DNA from: Neonectria sp. B-13
Taxonomy: Eukaryota; Ascomycota; Sordariomycetes; Hypocreales; Nectriaceae
NCBI GenBank assembly: GCA_002682825.1
Contig: NOKP01000013.1
Location: 1,205,351 to 1,269,350, forward strand
Direction of reading: 5' to 3'
DNA: 64,000 bases
Shown: positions 29,626 through 39,204 of the stretch, in pieces
How positions within the stretch are numbered: position 1 is the stretch's first letter
How the letters are laid out: every line of letters starts with the position of its first letter
The notes under the pieces: generated by a model
What the model was told of the DNA's origin: nothing
Database searches by the model: none
Seen by the model: only the letters and a program-made list of their open reading frames with translations
Program-made: the position numbers and the translations under genes

Positions 29626-30923
29626 AGACTTTTCAGGCGATCGGGCTCTACAGAATGCACCTACGGTTTTACTTGGGACATAGATTTGAACTGCTGGGTT
29701 CACCTATCCTTTGGGACTTGACGATTAGGCTGTGGAGTTGGTGGAGAATAATCGCAGCACCTACCTGAGTTTTTGGCATGAAAAGGGGGACTTAGGCATT
29801 GCTATCGCGAAATGATACAACATCAGCGGATTCTTATAGATGAGGAGTTATATGGGTCATCTTCCTTGAAGTGTATCACAAGCATTGCTCCACGTAATCG
29901 TAATACTCCCGATGCTATTTGCGAATTGTGTTTGCCACTGCCCCCTTTATTATCAGTAAGTGCATTATCTTACATAATTCCCATACCATATGAAATACAT
30001 CTAAGCTAGATATCAAGGTACCCCAAATATTTACCTAAGTTTCTAAGGGTCCCAGGCCAGGTAGTGTCGGGCAGGGGGTCGACGCTCATGACACGCCTCT
30101 GAATGAACCTCTTCGTTACTGAATCCCAACATTATATTTGGCGGGGTGAAAGCATTGTCATATTACAAACCCATGCCGTGTCGCGGAGGGGATCGACGCT
30201 CGTGACACGACTGTGGAGAGTCCAGCCAACAAGGGCTGATAGCCGACAATTGATTCGCATGTTGATGACCTGAGCCATTCTCCGACATGTGAACGCAGCA
30301 ACAAAATACTCGTGTTGACGCTGAGACCCATATGCACTGGGCCAAGGGGCACGATCTCGTCTGGAATAACCAAGGCGACCATGTCGGCTTGTATCTCCAA
30401 AGGCAACCTAAGAAATGGCGGCACCCATGTTTCGGACTCGTTTGTAACTGACGGGGCCCTTTAAGCCCGTGGCACCTGGAGGTTGTCTGAGTTGACGCAT
30501 TGATATATAATTAGAAACCCGCCTTAATAGTCAAGGTAACCCTACGCCTGAACCTGTCCCGTCGATGAAGAGAGGCAGCTGGGAGCCACTATCTAAGTTC
30601 AACACCTAGGGTGGCCAGTGGTTAACGAGAACCACACCCAGTTCGACATAGCCAGGACTCAGATTTACGGTCTCAGGGCCTAACGTCGTAGTCCTTGGGT
30701 ATATCTCTTAGGACATTAATAATTAATCACAATAGCAGAAAGGTTTCATGTTATCAACAACACTGTTTGTTTTCTCGAAAGAGTACCATAGAGTTCTAGA
30801 CTCAATTCATTCCCAAACTCCTATCCATGCCGGGTATCGTATGTAAAAAGTTCCCATAACTCCGTCCCATCATCACTCCCTTCGCCAGTCCCGATGAAAA
30901 AGGACACGTCAGGCTCAACTGTT
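29626..30923. other. Intergenic with diverged short repeat
   Basis: No convincing gene. Two 31-bp segments, 30065-30095 and 30179-30209 (core TCGACGCTC), match at about 27 of 31 positions, 114 bp apart. A minus-strand frame (30424-30158) begins MPPFLRLPLEIQADMVALV, which recalls the start of fungal F-box proteins but ends after 88 codons. Confidence 0.4.
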
Positions 30924-32432
30924 CTAGTTGTTCTTTGCCTGGTTCTCCTCAAACAACCTCTGAGCGTATTCGTTTGTAGTAGCCCAGTTGATCATGGTGT
31001 CGAAGGACCCTCCGTAGGCCCCTTCCAGTGCACCAAAGCACAGCTCCTTGCGGCTTTCCAGAAGGTCCGCAGGCCAGTCGTTGAAGGGCGTCATGAGAGC
31101 GATGACGGCCTTGCGGAAGCTGTGAATCCTGGCTCCCGCAGCAGACTCGAAGCTGTCGACGTGCTTCTTGAGTTGTGGCTTAGTGAGCGCGGCCACGTCG
31201 ACAATGGGAATTGGCGCGACCTGGAGAGGGTCGATCGTCGCCTCTGGGCAGGCCAAGCAGTGGGCGATGGTTGGCAGGTTCTCCATCAGGTTGCCTGCGT
31301 TGTCGTTCCGCTTCTCGGTCAGGCTCACAACGGCCCCGTCGAGAATGCTGGCCCCGGAGTCGACGGCGAGGACAACCTCCAAAGCCTTCGAGACAAGGCG
31401 TGCTGCGGCCGTGTAAGCCTTGTGGTAGGCGGTTGCCTTTGTTTCTAGGGCCGCCAAGACGGCCGTCTTCTCTCGGAGATCCACGTTCTCCCGGACACAG
31501 GGCAGGCCTGCCTTGAGACAGGACGTGCAATCCCCATTGCCGTCCCTGAGGCACTTGGCCTTGCGTGTCTTGCAGCGGAGGCAAGACTTGGGAACGCATC
31601 TCCTGTTGACCTTGGCAGGTCTCTCGGGAGCCTCCGGGCCGGGAGCCTCCTTTCGCTTGGTCCCCTGTGGTGGAGGAGACTCTGCCTGAGGTTGTGGCTG
31701 GGAGAGCCGGAGAGGTTCCTGCTGAGGCAGGCAGAGAGGCTCAGGCTGGGCCTGGGCCTGATGGAGCCGGAGAGGTTCCTGCTGCGGCAGGCAGAGAGGC
31801 TCAGGCTGGGTCTGGGCCTGATGGAGCCGTAAAGGTTGTGGCTGAGGGACGGAGACGGGGGCAGAGACGGGGAGAGGAAGACGAAGTGGCTCTGGCTGAG
31901 GGAGCCGTAGAGTTTCAGCCTGGGCCGGGGGCTGAGGAAGGCGTAGTTGGGCCTGGGGAAGTCGGAGTTGGCCCTGTGGCAGGGCAAGTTGGTCCCGGGG
32001 GGCGGGAAGTTGCCCCTGAGACAGAGAGAGTTGCCCCTGTGGCAGAGGAAGTTGCCCCTGGGGAAGAGAGTTTTGCCCCTGGGGAAGGAGGAGCTGGGGC
32101 TGGGGCTGGGTCTGGCTGGCCCCAGTGTTGTTCAAGGTTGGGGACTTGGTCCCCTCCTTAGACGAGTCTCCCCCGTTCTTTTGGGGAGTCGTCTCCTTGG
32201 GCGTGATGGAGAGACGCCCAAGCATTTCGGGGTCACTCCAGTAGCCCAGAAGCTGCTCTTCTGTCCACAGGCCTTCGTCCGAGCCCGTGGTCTTTGTAAT
32301 TGCCAGCTCGGGCTGGCCTTGAACACCTTCGACCAATGACTGGTCGATCTCTTGCTCCATGTTGCTGAATGCCTCCAGCAGGGCAAGCTCAACGTCGAAG
32401 TTCTCGACCGACTGGTCGTTGTTGGCAGCCAT
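30924..32432 (-). CDS. Repeat-rich protein with internal Zn2Cys6 cluster
   Basis: Single exon, 502 residues. An acidic N-terminus (VENFDVELALLEAFSNMEQE) precedes about 150 residues of Leu/Pro/Gln repeats. The zinc cluster is internal, near residues 284-312: C-x2-C-x6-C-x7-C-x2-C-x6-C (SCLRCKTRKAKC ... CTSCLKAGLPC). After it come a helical part (TAVLAALETKATAYHKAYTA) and a C-terminal part without a recognisable fungal TF domain. Most family members carry the cluster near the N-terminus. The acidic and Gln-rich regions look like activation domains. The start is ATG 32432; upstream in-frame sequence to 32639 is low-complexity and lies over a GATGAT microsatellite. It could be a regulator, but the target is unknown. 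Confidence 0.7.
   Translation of the reverse strand: MAANNDQSVENFDVELALLEAFSNMEQEIDQSLVEGVQGQPELAITKTTGSDEGLWTEEQLLGYWSDPEMLGRLSITPKETTPQKNGGDSSKEGTKSPTLNNTGASQTQPQPQLLLPQGQNSLPQGQLPLPQGQLSLSQGQLPAPRDQLALPQGQLRLPQAQLRLPQPPAQAETLRLPQPEPLRLPLPVSAPVSVPQPQPLRLHQAQTQPEPLCLPQQEPLRLHQAQAQPEPLCLPQQEPLRLSQPQPQAESPPPQGTKRKEAPGPEAPERPAKVNRRCVPKSCLRCKTRKAKCLRDGNGDCTSCLKAGLPCVRENVDLREKTAVLAALETKATAYHKAYTAAARLVSKALEVVLAVDSGASILDGAVVSLTEKRNDNAGNLMENLPTIAHCLACPEATIDPLQVAPIPIVDVAALTKPQLKKHVDSFESAAGARIHSFRKAVIALMTPFNDWPADLLESRKELCFGALEGAYGGSFDTMINWATTNEYAQRLFEENQAKNN
31684..31845. repeat. 60-bp tandem duplication and heptad repeats in the internal-cluster gene
   Basis: Two 60-bp units starting near 31711 and 31771 differ at only about three positions. 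Each encodes PEPLCLPQQEPLRLHQAQ. Immediately downstream on the plus strand (31960-32080) are 18-21-bp units encoding LPLPQGQ-type heptads. The high identity of the 60-bp copies points to recent duplication or gene conversion. Confidence 0.85.
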
Positions 32433-32469
32433 TTCGACGGATGGTGCTTGGTAGTAGTGGTTGTGGTAA

Positions 32470-32519
32470 TGATGTGTGATGATGGATGATGATGGATGAT
32501 GGATGATGGTTGATGATAG
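32470..32519. repeat. GATGAT/GGATGAT microsatellite
   Basis: An interrupted GAT-GAT-G repeat of about 50 bp lies just upstream of the internal-cluster gene, probably in its 5' UTR or promoter. Confidence 0.8.
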
Positions 32520-32912
32520 ACGTGTTGATAACTGTCTGGAGTACAGAGAAAGAAGACAGAAGCCAGCAGTAACGTCAAGATGTGCTTGCAAGGATGGATA
32601 CTGGAGAAGAAGAATAAAATACCAAAGAAGGGACGACACAGCATCTTATACCAGGAACAATGAAGCCCAAAGGGTTGTTTCCAGTCCTCGAGGCACGGCA
32701 GGAGTCGCTGAGAGTGGGTTCTTGTCAGAGCCAAAGCCATGGACTCACGATGGGCGTCCAGAAAGGTCAATTGAACGAGAAGCATCGAAATATCAGGGTC
32801 GAGAAAAGTCAATTCAAAGGGTTGTTAGTGGGCTTTAGGTGAAGATGGAACGAGATGGTAACTATTTACGTAGGGAGTGAGTAACAAAACACGATGTTGG
32901 ACATGGTCGACG

Positions 32913-33237
32913 TAGAACTATGGTTGGAGAAAACCATATCCAGGGTCCATGGGGTATTGAGTCTTCAAGCCACGTTTGCAAGGGTGAGGACGTGGGCAAG
33001 AGATGGCTTTCAACGTCGTGATGCCCTTCTTCCCTTTTCGTCGTGACGCATCAACTGGGGAGTGAATACATCGTCCTGGAGGCATAGAACCATGGATGAG
33101 ACAAAACTGTATCCGGGCCCACAAGGCATTGGTTCTTCGAGCCATTTCTGGGCAGATGAGGACGTGAGTCAGGGGATGACTGTGTTCATCGTGATGGCCT
33201 CTTTCGTCTTTCGTCGTAACCCATCAACTGGGGAGTG
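32913..33237. repeat. Diverged direct duplication of about 152 bp
   Basis: Copy A is 32913-33064 and copy B 33085-33237, offset 172 bp. They share TAGAAC-ATGG near the start, GAGGACGTG in the middle, ATCGTGATG/GTCGTGATG, TTTCGTCGT and CATCAACTGGGGAGTG at the end. Roughly 70% of positions agree by eye. Neither copy is coding. Confidence 0.75.
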
Positions 33238-34341
33238 TCTGAGAGCCATGGTAGGGCCATTGACACTTCAGGTTGAATTAACCTTAAGGTTTGGCGAAGT
33301 CAATTCCGTTCAGCCTCAGGACCCTTGGACCCCTTTGACCCTTGGACCCTTCCTGCATGGCGGGTTCTTCCACAATGTGGGCGGCTCGGATTCCCAACGC
33401 CGTCCAGGGCCCAAAGGGTCAGTGTTGCTTTTGGCCCATTGGCGTGTAACTCAGGGCACGACGATCATGAAAAAGCTCGGTACAGGAAGGGACGCCAATG
33501 GCATGGAATAACATTGTCAGGTTGTACTGCTAGCCGTACACACATTCAGAAAGTCAGTTCAATGGAAGAACCCCCATGGACTCTGTCAAATCCACGTCCC
33601 TAGACTGACGCACTCTACAAGCCCACGCCCCACCGAGGCCCCTGGAAACACATCTCGAGGATTTCTTCTTCCCTTCCATCAGCACCTCTAGGGGATTCTT
33701 GGTGTACGTACCTACATGACGTGTACGGGGTATGGTGCAGGTGGAGTCCAGACTACAGAGCAGGTGGAGTACGGGGCACGGAGTAGGAAGTATCGTGGTA
33801 GGCATTGTTCTTCACGTACTGCCATTGAAGCAGAGAATTGGCAGTAAACAACCCCGTAATAGACGAAGAGCTCACTTTCGTTGCCAAGGATCAAAAGAAA
33901 AGAAAACAGTCGGTCGATCAGGGGCTGTAGGGCTGTAGGGCTGGAAGGAAGGTCGTGTTTCTGAGACCTTGACAGCCTCCCCGAATCCCAACTAGCCCGC
34001 TTCTCTATCCATCCACCCCTGGAACTTGACCTCACGATGCTTCGTCATAACTGTAAAAAGCCTGAAAACAACCCAGCACCCATCTTCCCACGGTTTGGTA
34101 GACCGTGGTAGGGACAAGGCATCCTTGGGTTGCGGCACTTCAACCGGATGGCCGTGGGAACTCGATAGCCGGGTGTCTGGGATCATGAACCCTGCCACGT
34201 CACTACGGTGGAATGGGGTCCCAGGCCAGGTTTCCAATTAGATTTTCTGAGACCTACAGTAGGCTGTCCTGCAAGAAAATGCAGGGTCAACCAGGAACGG
34301 CGGGGAAGCAGGGAAGATGGCAGACGGTTCCAGTTCAGACC

Positions 34342-34375
34342 CCTGTTGTGTGATTTCGAAAAATCACACAACAGG
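34342..34375. repeat. Perfect 15-bp hairpin
   Basis: Arms CCTGTTGTGTGATTT (34342-34356) and AAATCACACAACAGG (34361-34375) are exactly complementary around the loop CGAA. It stands alone in non-coding DNA, 320 bp beyond the stop of the Cys-rich secreted protein gene. It may be a transposon remnant, protein-binding palindrome or RNA stem; the sequence does not decide. Confidence 0.9.
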
Positions 34376-34695
34376 CCCAAGCATCACTAAACGATGAGTA
34401 GCTCGTCATCTGTCCATTGTACTCTTCTCATATCCCAGGTTCATTATTCACAACAAAAGGCATTCATCACTTCAAATCAACAACCTCGGCCACGGGTCAT
34501 ATTCAATTTAGCTAGCAGAATATCCCAAGACGTTGCCTAAACCGCAGCATCAACCCCACAAACAGAAAGAATAGAATCGAAGAAGCGTAATTTTCCACAC
34601 AAAAAGGAGCGTCCTGATTCCGTCACCATCATCTCTTAGTATTGAAAACCTCTTGGGCTCTCAAACCCCTGTCGTCGTGCCCCTTCTCGTGCCGC

Positions 34696-35430
34696 CTAGT
34701 ACACCTTGCAGCAGGACTTCTTGCACTCCTTCTTGCCGGTGCACTCGATCTCGAGCTTGACGTATGAGATCTTGTCCGCCTCCTTCTTCTTGCCGTAGCC
34801 GTAGTCGCTGTAGGGATTCTGGCAACGGCCGGTGTCGATGGCCACATAGAGCGTGTCGCCGCACAGCTTGGGGTAGCCGGGCAGCTTCTCGACGGGGATG
34901 GTGCACTTGTCTCCGTAGCAGTAGCTGTTGTAGTTGAGCTTGGAGTAGTGGTCAACGCCGTCCGACTTGTGCTCGTAGACGCCCAGGTACGACGTCTTCT
35001 TGTCCGCAGGCCAGTAGTTGCCGCTGTACTTGACAACAAGGCAGTCCTTTTTGCTGCCGTAGTTGCAGGGTCCCAGAGTGCCCGAGACCTTGTAGTCGTT
35101 GCCCTTCTTGCAGTCGACAGCCTGGAAGAAGTTGCCCTCGTACCGGGGCGAGCCCTTGGCCCATCCGTACTGCTCGCAGTGGATCTTGTCCTTGGGGCAC
35201 TTCTTCTTGCAGACCGGGGGCGGGTACAAATATTCACCACGCTCCTCAAGGTCCTCGCCGCGCTCTTCCATGTCGCTCACGTCGCGGGGGCCCTTGCCGT
35301 CGTAGTAGCTCTTGCACTGCGCAGGCTCCCACTCGATCTTCTTGCACTTGTCGGGCTTCTTGTAGTCGTCACCACCGGCGATGACACCGGCGGCGAGGAA
35401 GCCGAGAAGAGTAATGGCAGAGACCTTCAT
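34696..35430 (-). CDS. Cys-rich secreted protein, effector candidate
   Basis: Single exon, 244 residues. A clear signal peptide (MKVSAITLLGFLAAGVIAG) is followed by a mature protein with 16 Cys, spaced from the first (DKCKK) to the last pair (KSCCKVY at the C-terminus). A short duplicated EERGE motif (MEERGEDLEERGEYL) lies near residue 55, within an acidic and probably flexible segment. Tyr, Lys and Gly are abundant, and there is no membrane segment. Size, secretion signal and Cys content fit secreted fungal proteins, including plant- or insect-associated effectors, but I recognise no family. It sits in a repeat-bearing, gene-poor stretch, the usual setting for such genes. ATG 35430 is the only reasonable start. 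A toxic or virulence role is not shown. Confidence 0.75.
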   Translation of the reverse strand: MKVSAITLLGFLAAGVIAGGDDYKKPDKCKKIEWEPAQCKSYYDGKGPRDVSDMEERGEDLEERGEYLYPPPVCKKKCPKDKIHCEQYGWAKGSPRYEGNFFQAVDCKKGNDYKVSGTLGPCNYGSKKDCLVVKYSGNYWPADKKTSYLGVYEHKSDGVDHYSKLNYNSYCYGDKCTIPVEKLPGYPKLCGDTLYVAIDTGRCQNPYSDYGYGKKKEADKISYVKLEIECTGKKECKKSCCKVY

Positions 35431-37286
35431 TATGGAATGGGGTGGTGTCAGGTTCTTTGGAAAGATGAAAGAAGTTACGTTTGTAGAAGAGAGTTCTGAG
35501 TGAGGCTTGATGTGATGCTTTGTGGAAGAGAGTTGGTGGTGAGAGTGGGTGGTTTCAAGACTCTGAGAGGGATCCCATGGCTGTATTTATACTTGGTTGA
35601 GACTGCTCTTGGGTCAAAGACTGGGTGATGTGGTCCACGGATGTTCATCCGTCGTTGTCTCCGCAGTCTCTCACAGTTCTCCGTGCCTCCCAGTCTATTC
35701 TTGGTCTTCTCGTAATCTCATTGTCAGAACAAAGATAACCAGCCATCTTTCAGCCGTGGCAAGCCATAAACAGCCATGGCAAGCCATAAACAACCAACGA
35801 GTGGTTCAAATACCACTATTGCCACGTACCGTAACGAATAGGCGCGTTTCCCCCTCGCTGCCCTGCCCCGTCTCTTTTGCCTTTCTTTCCCAAGCTCGTA
35901 TAGCCCCAAGCCCCATCGGATGTCCCTGAATCTGAGTGCTGACTGAATGCAGCCTCGTTGTCTCTTCTCGACTGTCGGGATACTTGTCACCGCTCAACGA
36001 GCTCGCGTCCTTGGAACATGGCTGGACCGATGTAACACCCCGAGCTCACGTTGCCCTGAATTGGGTGACACAGAGGGCTCAACTGCATGTTGGGCTGGCA
36101 ACCCCCGACTATGGGGAAGCTCCCCAGCTCGAGAAATAAAAGACGCCGTCGTACCACTAATACCGGAACTAGCACAACAGAGGACGCCCGTTGGGCGGGA
36201 CGGAATAAGGCTCCCAAGCTTGACGAGTTGATTCCCCTGCCGCCACGCTTTTTGCTCTCAGCTGGTCTACTATTCTCTCTGATGTGACAGCTGGAGCCGT
36301 TTACAATTAGGATTAAGGTCGCGACTACTGCCAGTTTGACAACTGTAAGGAACGGCTACGCCCACTGATCACACTGCCGTCATTCTCAAAAAGCTAGTAA
36401 ATAGTCGGTGGGAACTGCTCCGTACCAAACCTCCGGCTCATCGGCCGTGATCCGGCAGGAACCCAGCGCGACGAGAGATTGCGGGGGGCCAATCGCACGG
36501 CGCGGCGTCATCCGGCACTTTCTTATTCCCCATGCCGGCTCCAGCTCCGCCGTCGTGTATGCGATTGGTATTGGCCTGTCCCTCGCTGTCACTACCCATT
36601 CAGCTTGGGAGTTATTTCTGGATGCGTCTTTGAAGCTGAAGCTGAAAGAGAGGTCACTTCTTATGCAACTACCCGTCCCCTGCCAAGGCCAGCTCACTCA
36701 TGTGAGGCTCAGGTCCCGATGCAAGTTTCAGGTCAAGGCTGAGAGGCTGGACCAATTACGAAATACTGTCCTACTGTCATCGCAGTGCTAGACTAGTTGG
36801 AGTATTCTGGGCGTGGGTGGCTTGTTCGATATTACTAGCCGCCGTTCCGTATCGGATGCTCTCTCACTCAGCCTCTCCGCCACCACAAATCTAGATCCGA
36901 ACCGCCGCCTCAGTTCCCGGATAGCCATGAAGTACTTGGTACTCACAAAATGCCTATTCTACATCCAATATTCTGATAAACAAATGACGGGCTATTCCAT
37001 CATGACCCAAATCCAACGTGTTGTTGGCCCGACCGCTCCTAGGGCTATCTAATGTTAACCGCCTCGAAAACGCCTCCTTTGTGGTGGATAAGCCCTACCG
37101 GCCTATAGTCCTGAACAACACGTTCGGTGGGATCACACTTTTGATCGTGTAACTTAATTTGAGCAGTTTTCTTTCAAAAAAGGAGGGGCGTCTTTGGATA
37201 TTATTCGTTCAGCTAAATCACCCGGCAAGCCATTCTTGTCCAACGCCATGACAACTCATAATTCATGCATATTCTCTCCACGCGGT
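35431..37286. other. 1.9-kb interval, no supported gene
   Basis: The first part is the promoter and 5' UTR of the secreted-protein gene. A 20-bp unit (CAGCCATGGCAAGCCATAAA) is repeated in tandem at 35751-35790 with one mismatch. Further on only short unlikely frames are seen. Confidence 0.45.
35751..35790. repeat. 20-bp tandem repeat
   Basis: Two adjacent copies, CAGCCGTGGCAAGCCATAAA and CAGCCATGGCAAGCCATAAA, differ at one base. They lie about 320 bp upstream of the secreted-protein start codon and may be part of its promoter. Confidence 0.85.
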
Positions 37287-38813
37287 CTAGATTTTCGTAG
37301 TCACTTTCCATCCTCCAACCCTCACGCGGAGCAGCCCAATCCCGAGGGTGGCAAGGAAGAAGTTGACGCCCGAAAACACCGCCGCATACGTGTAGCTTCC
37401 CCCGTCGTTTGCGACAATTGCTCCGGCAATGGGTGGGCTGGTCAGCGTGCCAATCGCGGCGATCGACATGATGGTGCCCATTCGGAAGCCAAGTTCCCCC
37501 TCAGGTGAGATATTGGCTACCAGCACGGGGCCGAGACCAATCCCGGCGCCAGAAGTGAGCCCAAAGAGGACAGCGAAGGCAATGAAGGCTCCGTCACCTC
37601 GGCCGGGGAGCCATAGAGCTAAAACCACGACGCTCGAGAGAAGAACCATAACAATCATGACGTTGAACCGGCCAACTTTGTCAGCCACGTAGTTGGGTAC
37701 CGTCCGCCCAAAGAAGCTTCTCAAGTTAGCTTACGTGGTATCAAACAGAAGAACCAGGCAGTGGAACTCATCATACCTTGCTCCGTTCATAATAGAGACG
37801 AGGGAAAGCGCCAAAGATGCCTTCATTCCGTAGTGAATGGCCTCCGTGACAATGTAATTGAACGGCACAAACATCCCCCCTATATCAGGGTCAGGCTCAT
37901 ACCATTCCCACGGCGCCAGCAAATTTCCACTTACAGTAGAGAAAGAAGCAAGATGCAGCCATGATGCAAAAGTTCAGCTCACCCGCGGGTCGTAGGTAGG
38001 TCATTATGTGGAAGGGCTTCGGCTTGTGCTCCCAGTTGGACGTGACGGTCAGGATGGCAAAGACCAACATGGCCAAGATCACGAACGCACAGGCCCGGAC
38101 TGTCCAGCCGAATCCGATGCTCGGAATCAAATGCTGGGCCATTTGGGGAAATACGACACCCCCAATCGAGGATCCCGCCACGACGAGGCCCAGGGCGATC
38201 CCTCGCTTCCGCTGAAAGTACGTTTGGGCCTTCCGGCGGTCAGCGGCTTGCTTCCAACAGGCGGCCGGGTTGCTATTGGGTGTACCTACAGCTGTAAGGG
38301 CTGGGGAGAAGACCAGGGATGACCCAATGCCTGAGCAGATGGACTGGCTCAGCATAATCTGGTAGTACTTGGACGAGATGCTGAGCATCATCAAGCCAAA
38401 GACGTGCAAGAAGGATCCAATGAGAATTGGAGCCCGAGGACCATAACTATCGAACAGTTTGCCTCCCACGGGGGAAAAGAAAAGCATGCAAAAAACTGTG
38501 CGAGGATCATTAGCTTGACTGAACGCTTGTGTGCTGTTGCTGACTTACACTCCACCGAGGTTATCCAAGACACAGTCGACTTCGAGTAATCTTTTAGCTG
38601 GTCCATCTCATACTCCGCTTGGAACAGCCCAATGCAGTTGACCCAGCCAAATGTGACAAACATAGCAGCGGAAGATCCCGCAACCGTTAGCCAAGCTCGC
38701 GTACCACCTTCGCTTGGTTCTTGGTGTTTCTCGTCAATTTGTGATGGGCATTTTGGCCCGCTCTCCAGGGTAGGTACATCAAGAGTTGTGGGTGAGTCTG
38801 CCATGGTCGGCAT
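37287..38813 (-). CDS. MFS transporter, monocarboxylate (MCT)-like
   Basis: Exons 38813-38549, 38495-37935 (with a probable further intron 38289-38230), 37879-37777 and 37716-37287. The protein has 432 residues if the 60-bp intron is removed and 452 if kept. Introns show GTAAGT/GTATGA donors and CTAAT/CTGAC/CTAAC branch sites. A short hydrophilic N-terminus precedes twelve expected helices. Family marks are [49 protein letters not shown] (split by intron 1), KRGIALGLVVAGSSIGGVVF and FGRTVPNYVADKVGRFNV. The family imports monocarboxylates, riboflavin and other small anions across the plasma membrane; the substrate is not predictable here. It diverges from a Zn2Cys6 gene across 391 bp, suggesting co-regulation. 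Confidence 0.85.
38230..38289 (-). other. Stop-free 60-nt intron (exitron-like) in the MFS gene
   Basis: Donor GTAGGT, branch GCTGACC and acceptor GGAAG bound 60 nt, an exact multiple of three without an in-frame stop. Removing it joins FSPALTA to AQTYFQRKRG, which fits the family. Keeping it inserts twenty residues containing PNSNPAACWKQ between helices. Confidence 0.6.
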
Positions 38814-39204
38814 TGAACTAGATCAGATCCTTTGGGTAACGATCCTGAGAAGTAATGAGGTGTACTCTATCAATATAAGCTTAAATAAATAAAAACCCCC
38901 CGTTATCATCTTTCGAAAGTTTTTTATGTCCCTTTGCTTCGAGGAAATCGGGGCTCAACGTCGAATCTGGGGTTTCGGCATCGGTGATAAAGTTCGGCAG
39001 CGAGGTTTGGTTGACAATAACAGCAGAGCACTTTGACAATTTCAATACCTGTTCTCCCGAGTCCTAATTTTGTCAGTAAAAAAGCTCGGTCATAAAGCTC
39101 GGTGTCACCGCAGCAACTTATATCCACCACGACCCCATCCATCATCACCGACGGACTTGCACCGTCAAGTCCGTCTTTGCCCGCATCGGATATCTCGCCC
39201 GGCC
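38814..39204. promoter_or_regulatory. Divergent promoter of the MFS transporter and Zn2Cys6 genes
   Basis: 391 bp separate the start codons. An AT-rich stretch lies next to the transporter (about 38870-38930). No clear CGG-spaced palindrome was found by eye. Confidence 0.45.

Larger units (their letters stand above)
32433..34695. other. 2.3-kb interval with duplicated segment and hairpin, no gene
   Basis: No open frame has recognisable features. The interval carries the GAT microsatellite, a diverged direct duplication (32913-33064 and 33085-33237) and a perfect hairpin (34342-34375). CTTGGACCC units repeat near 33321-33349. The structure suggests decayed repetitive or mobile DNA, but no ends could be placed. 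Confidence 0.5.
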
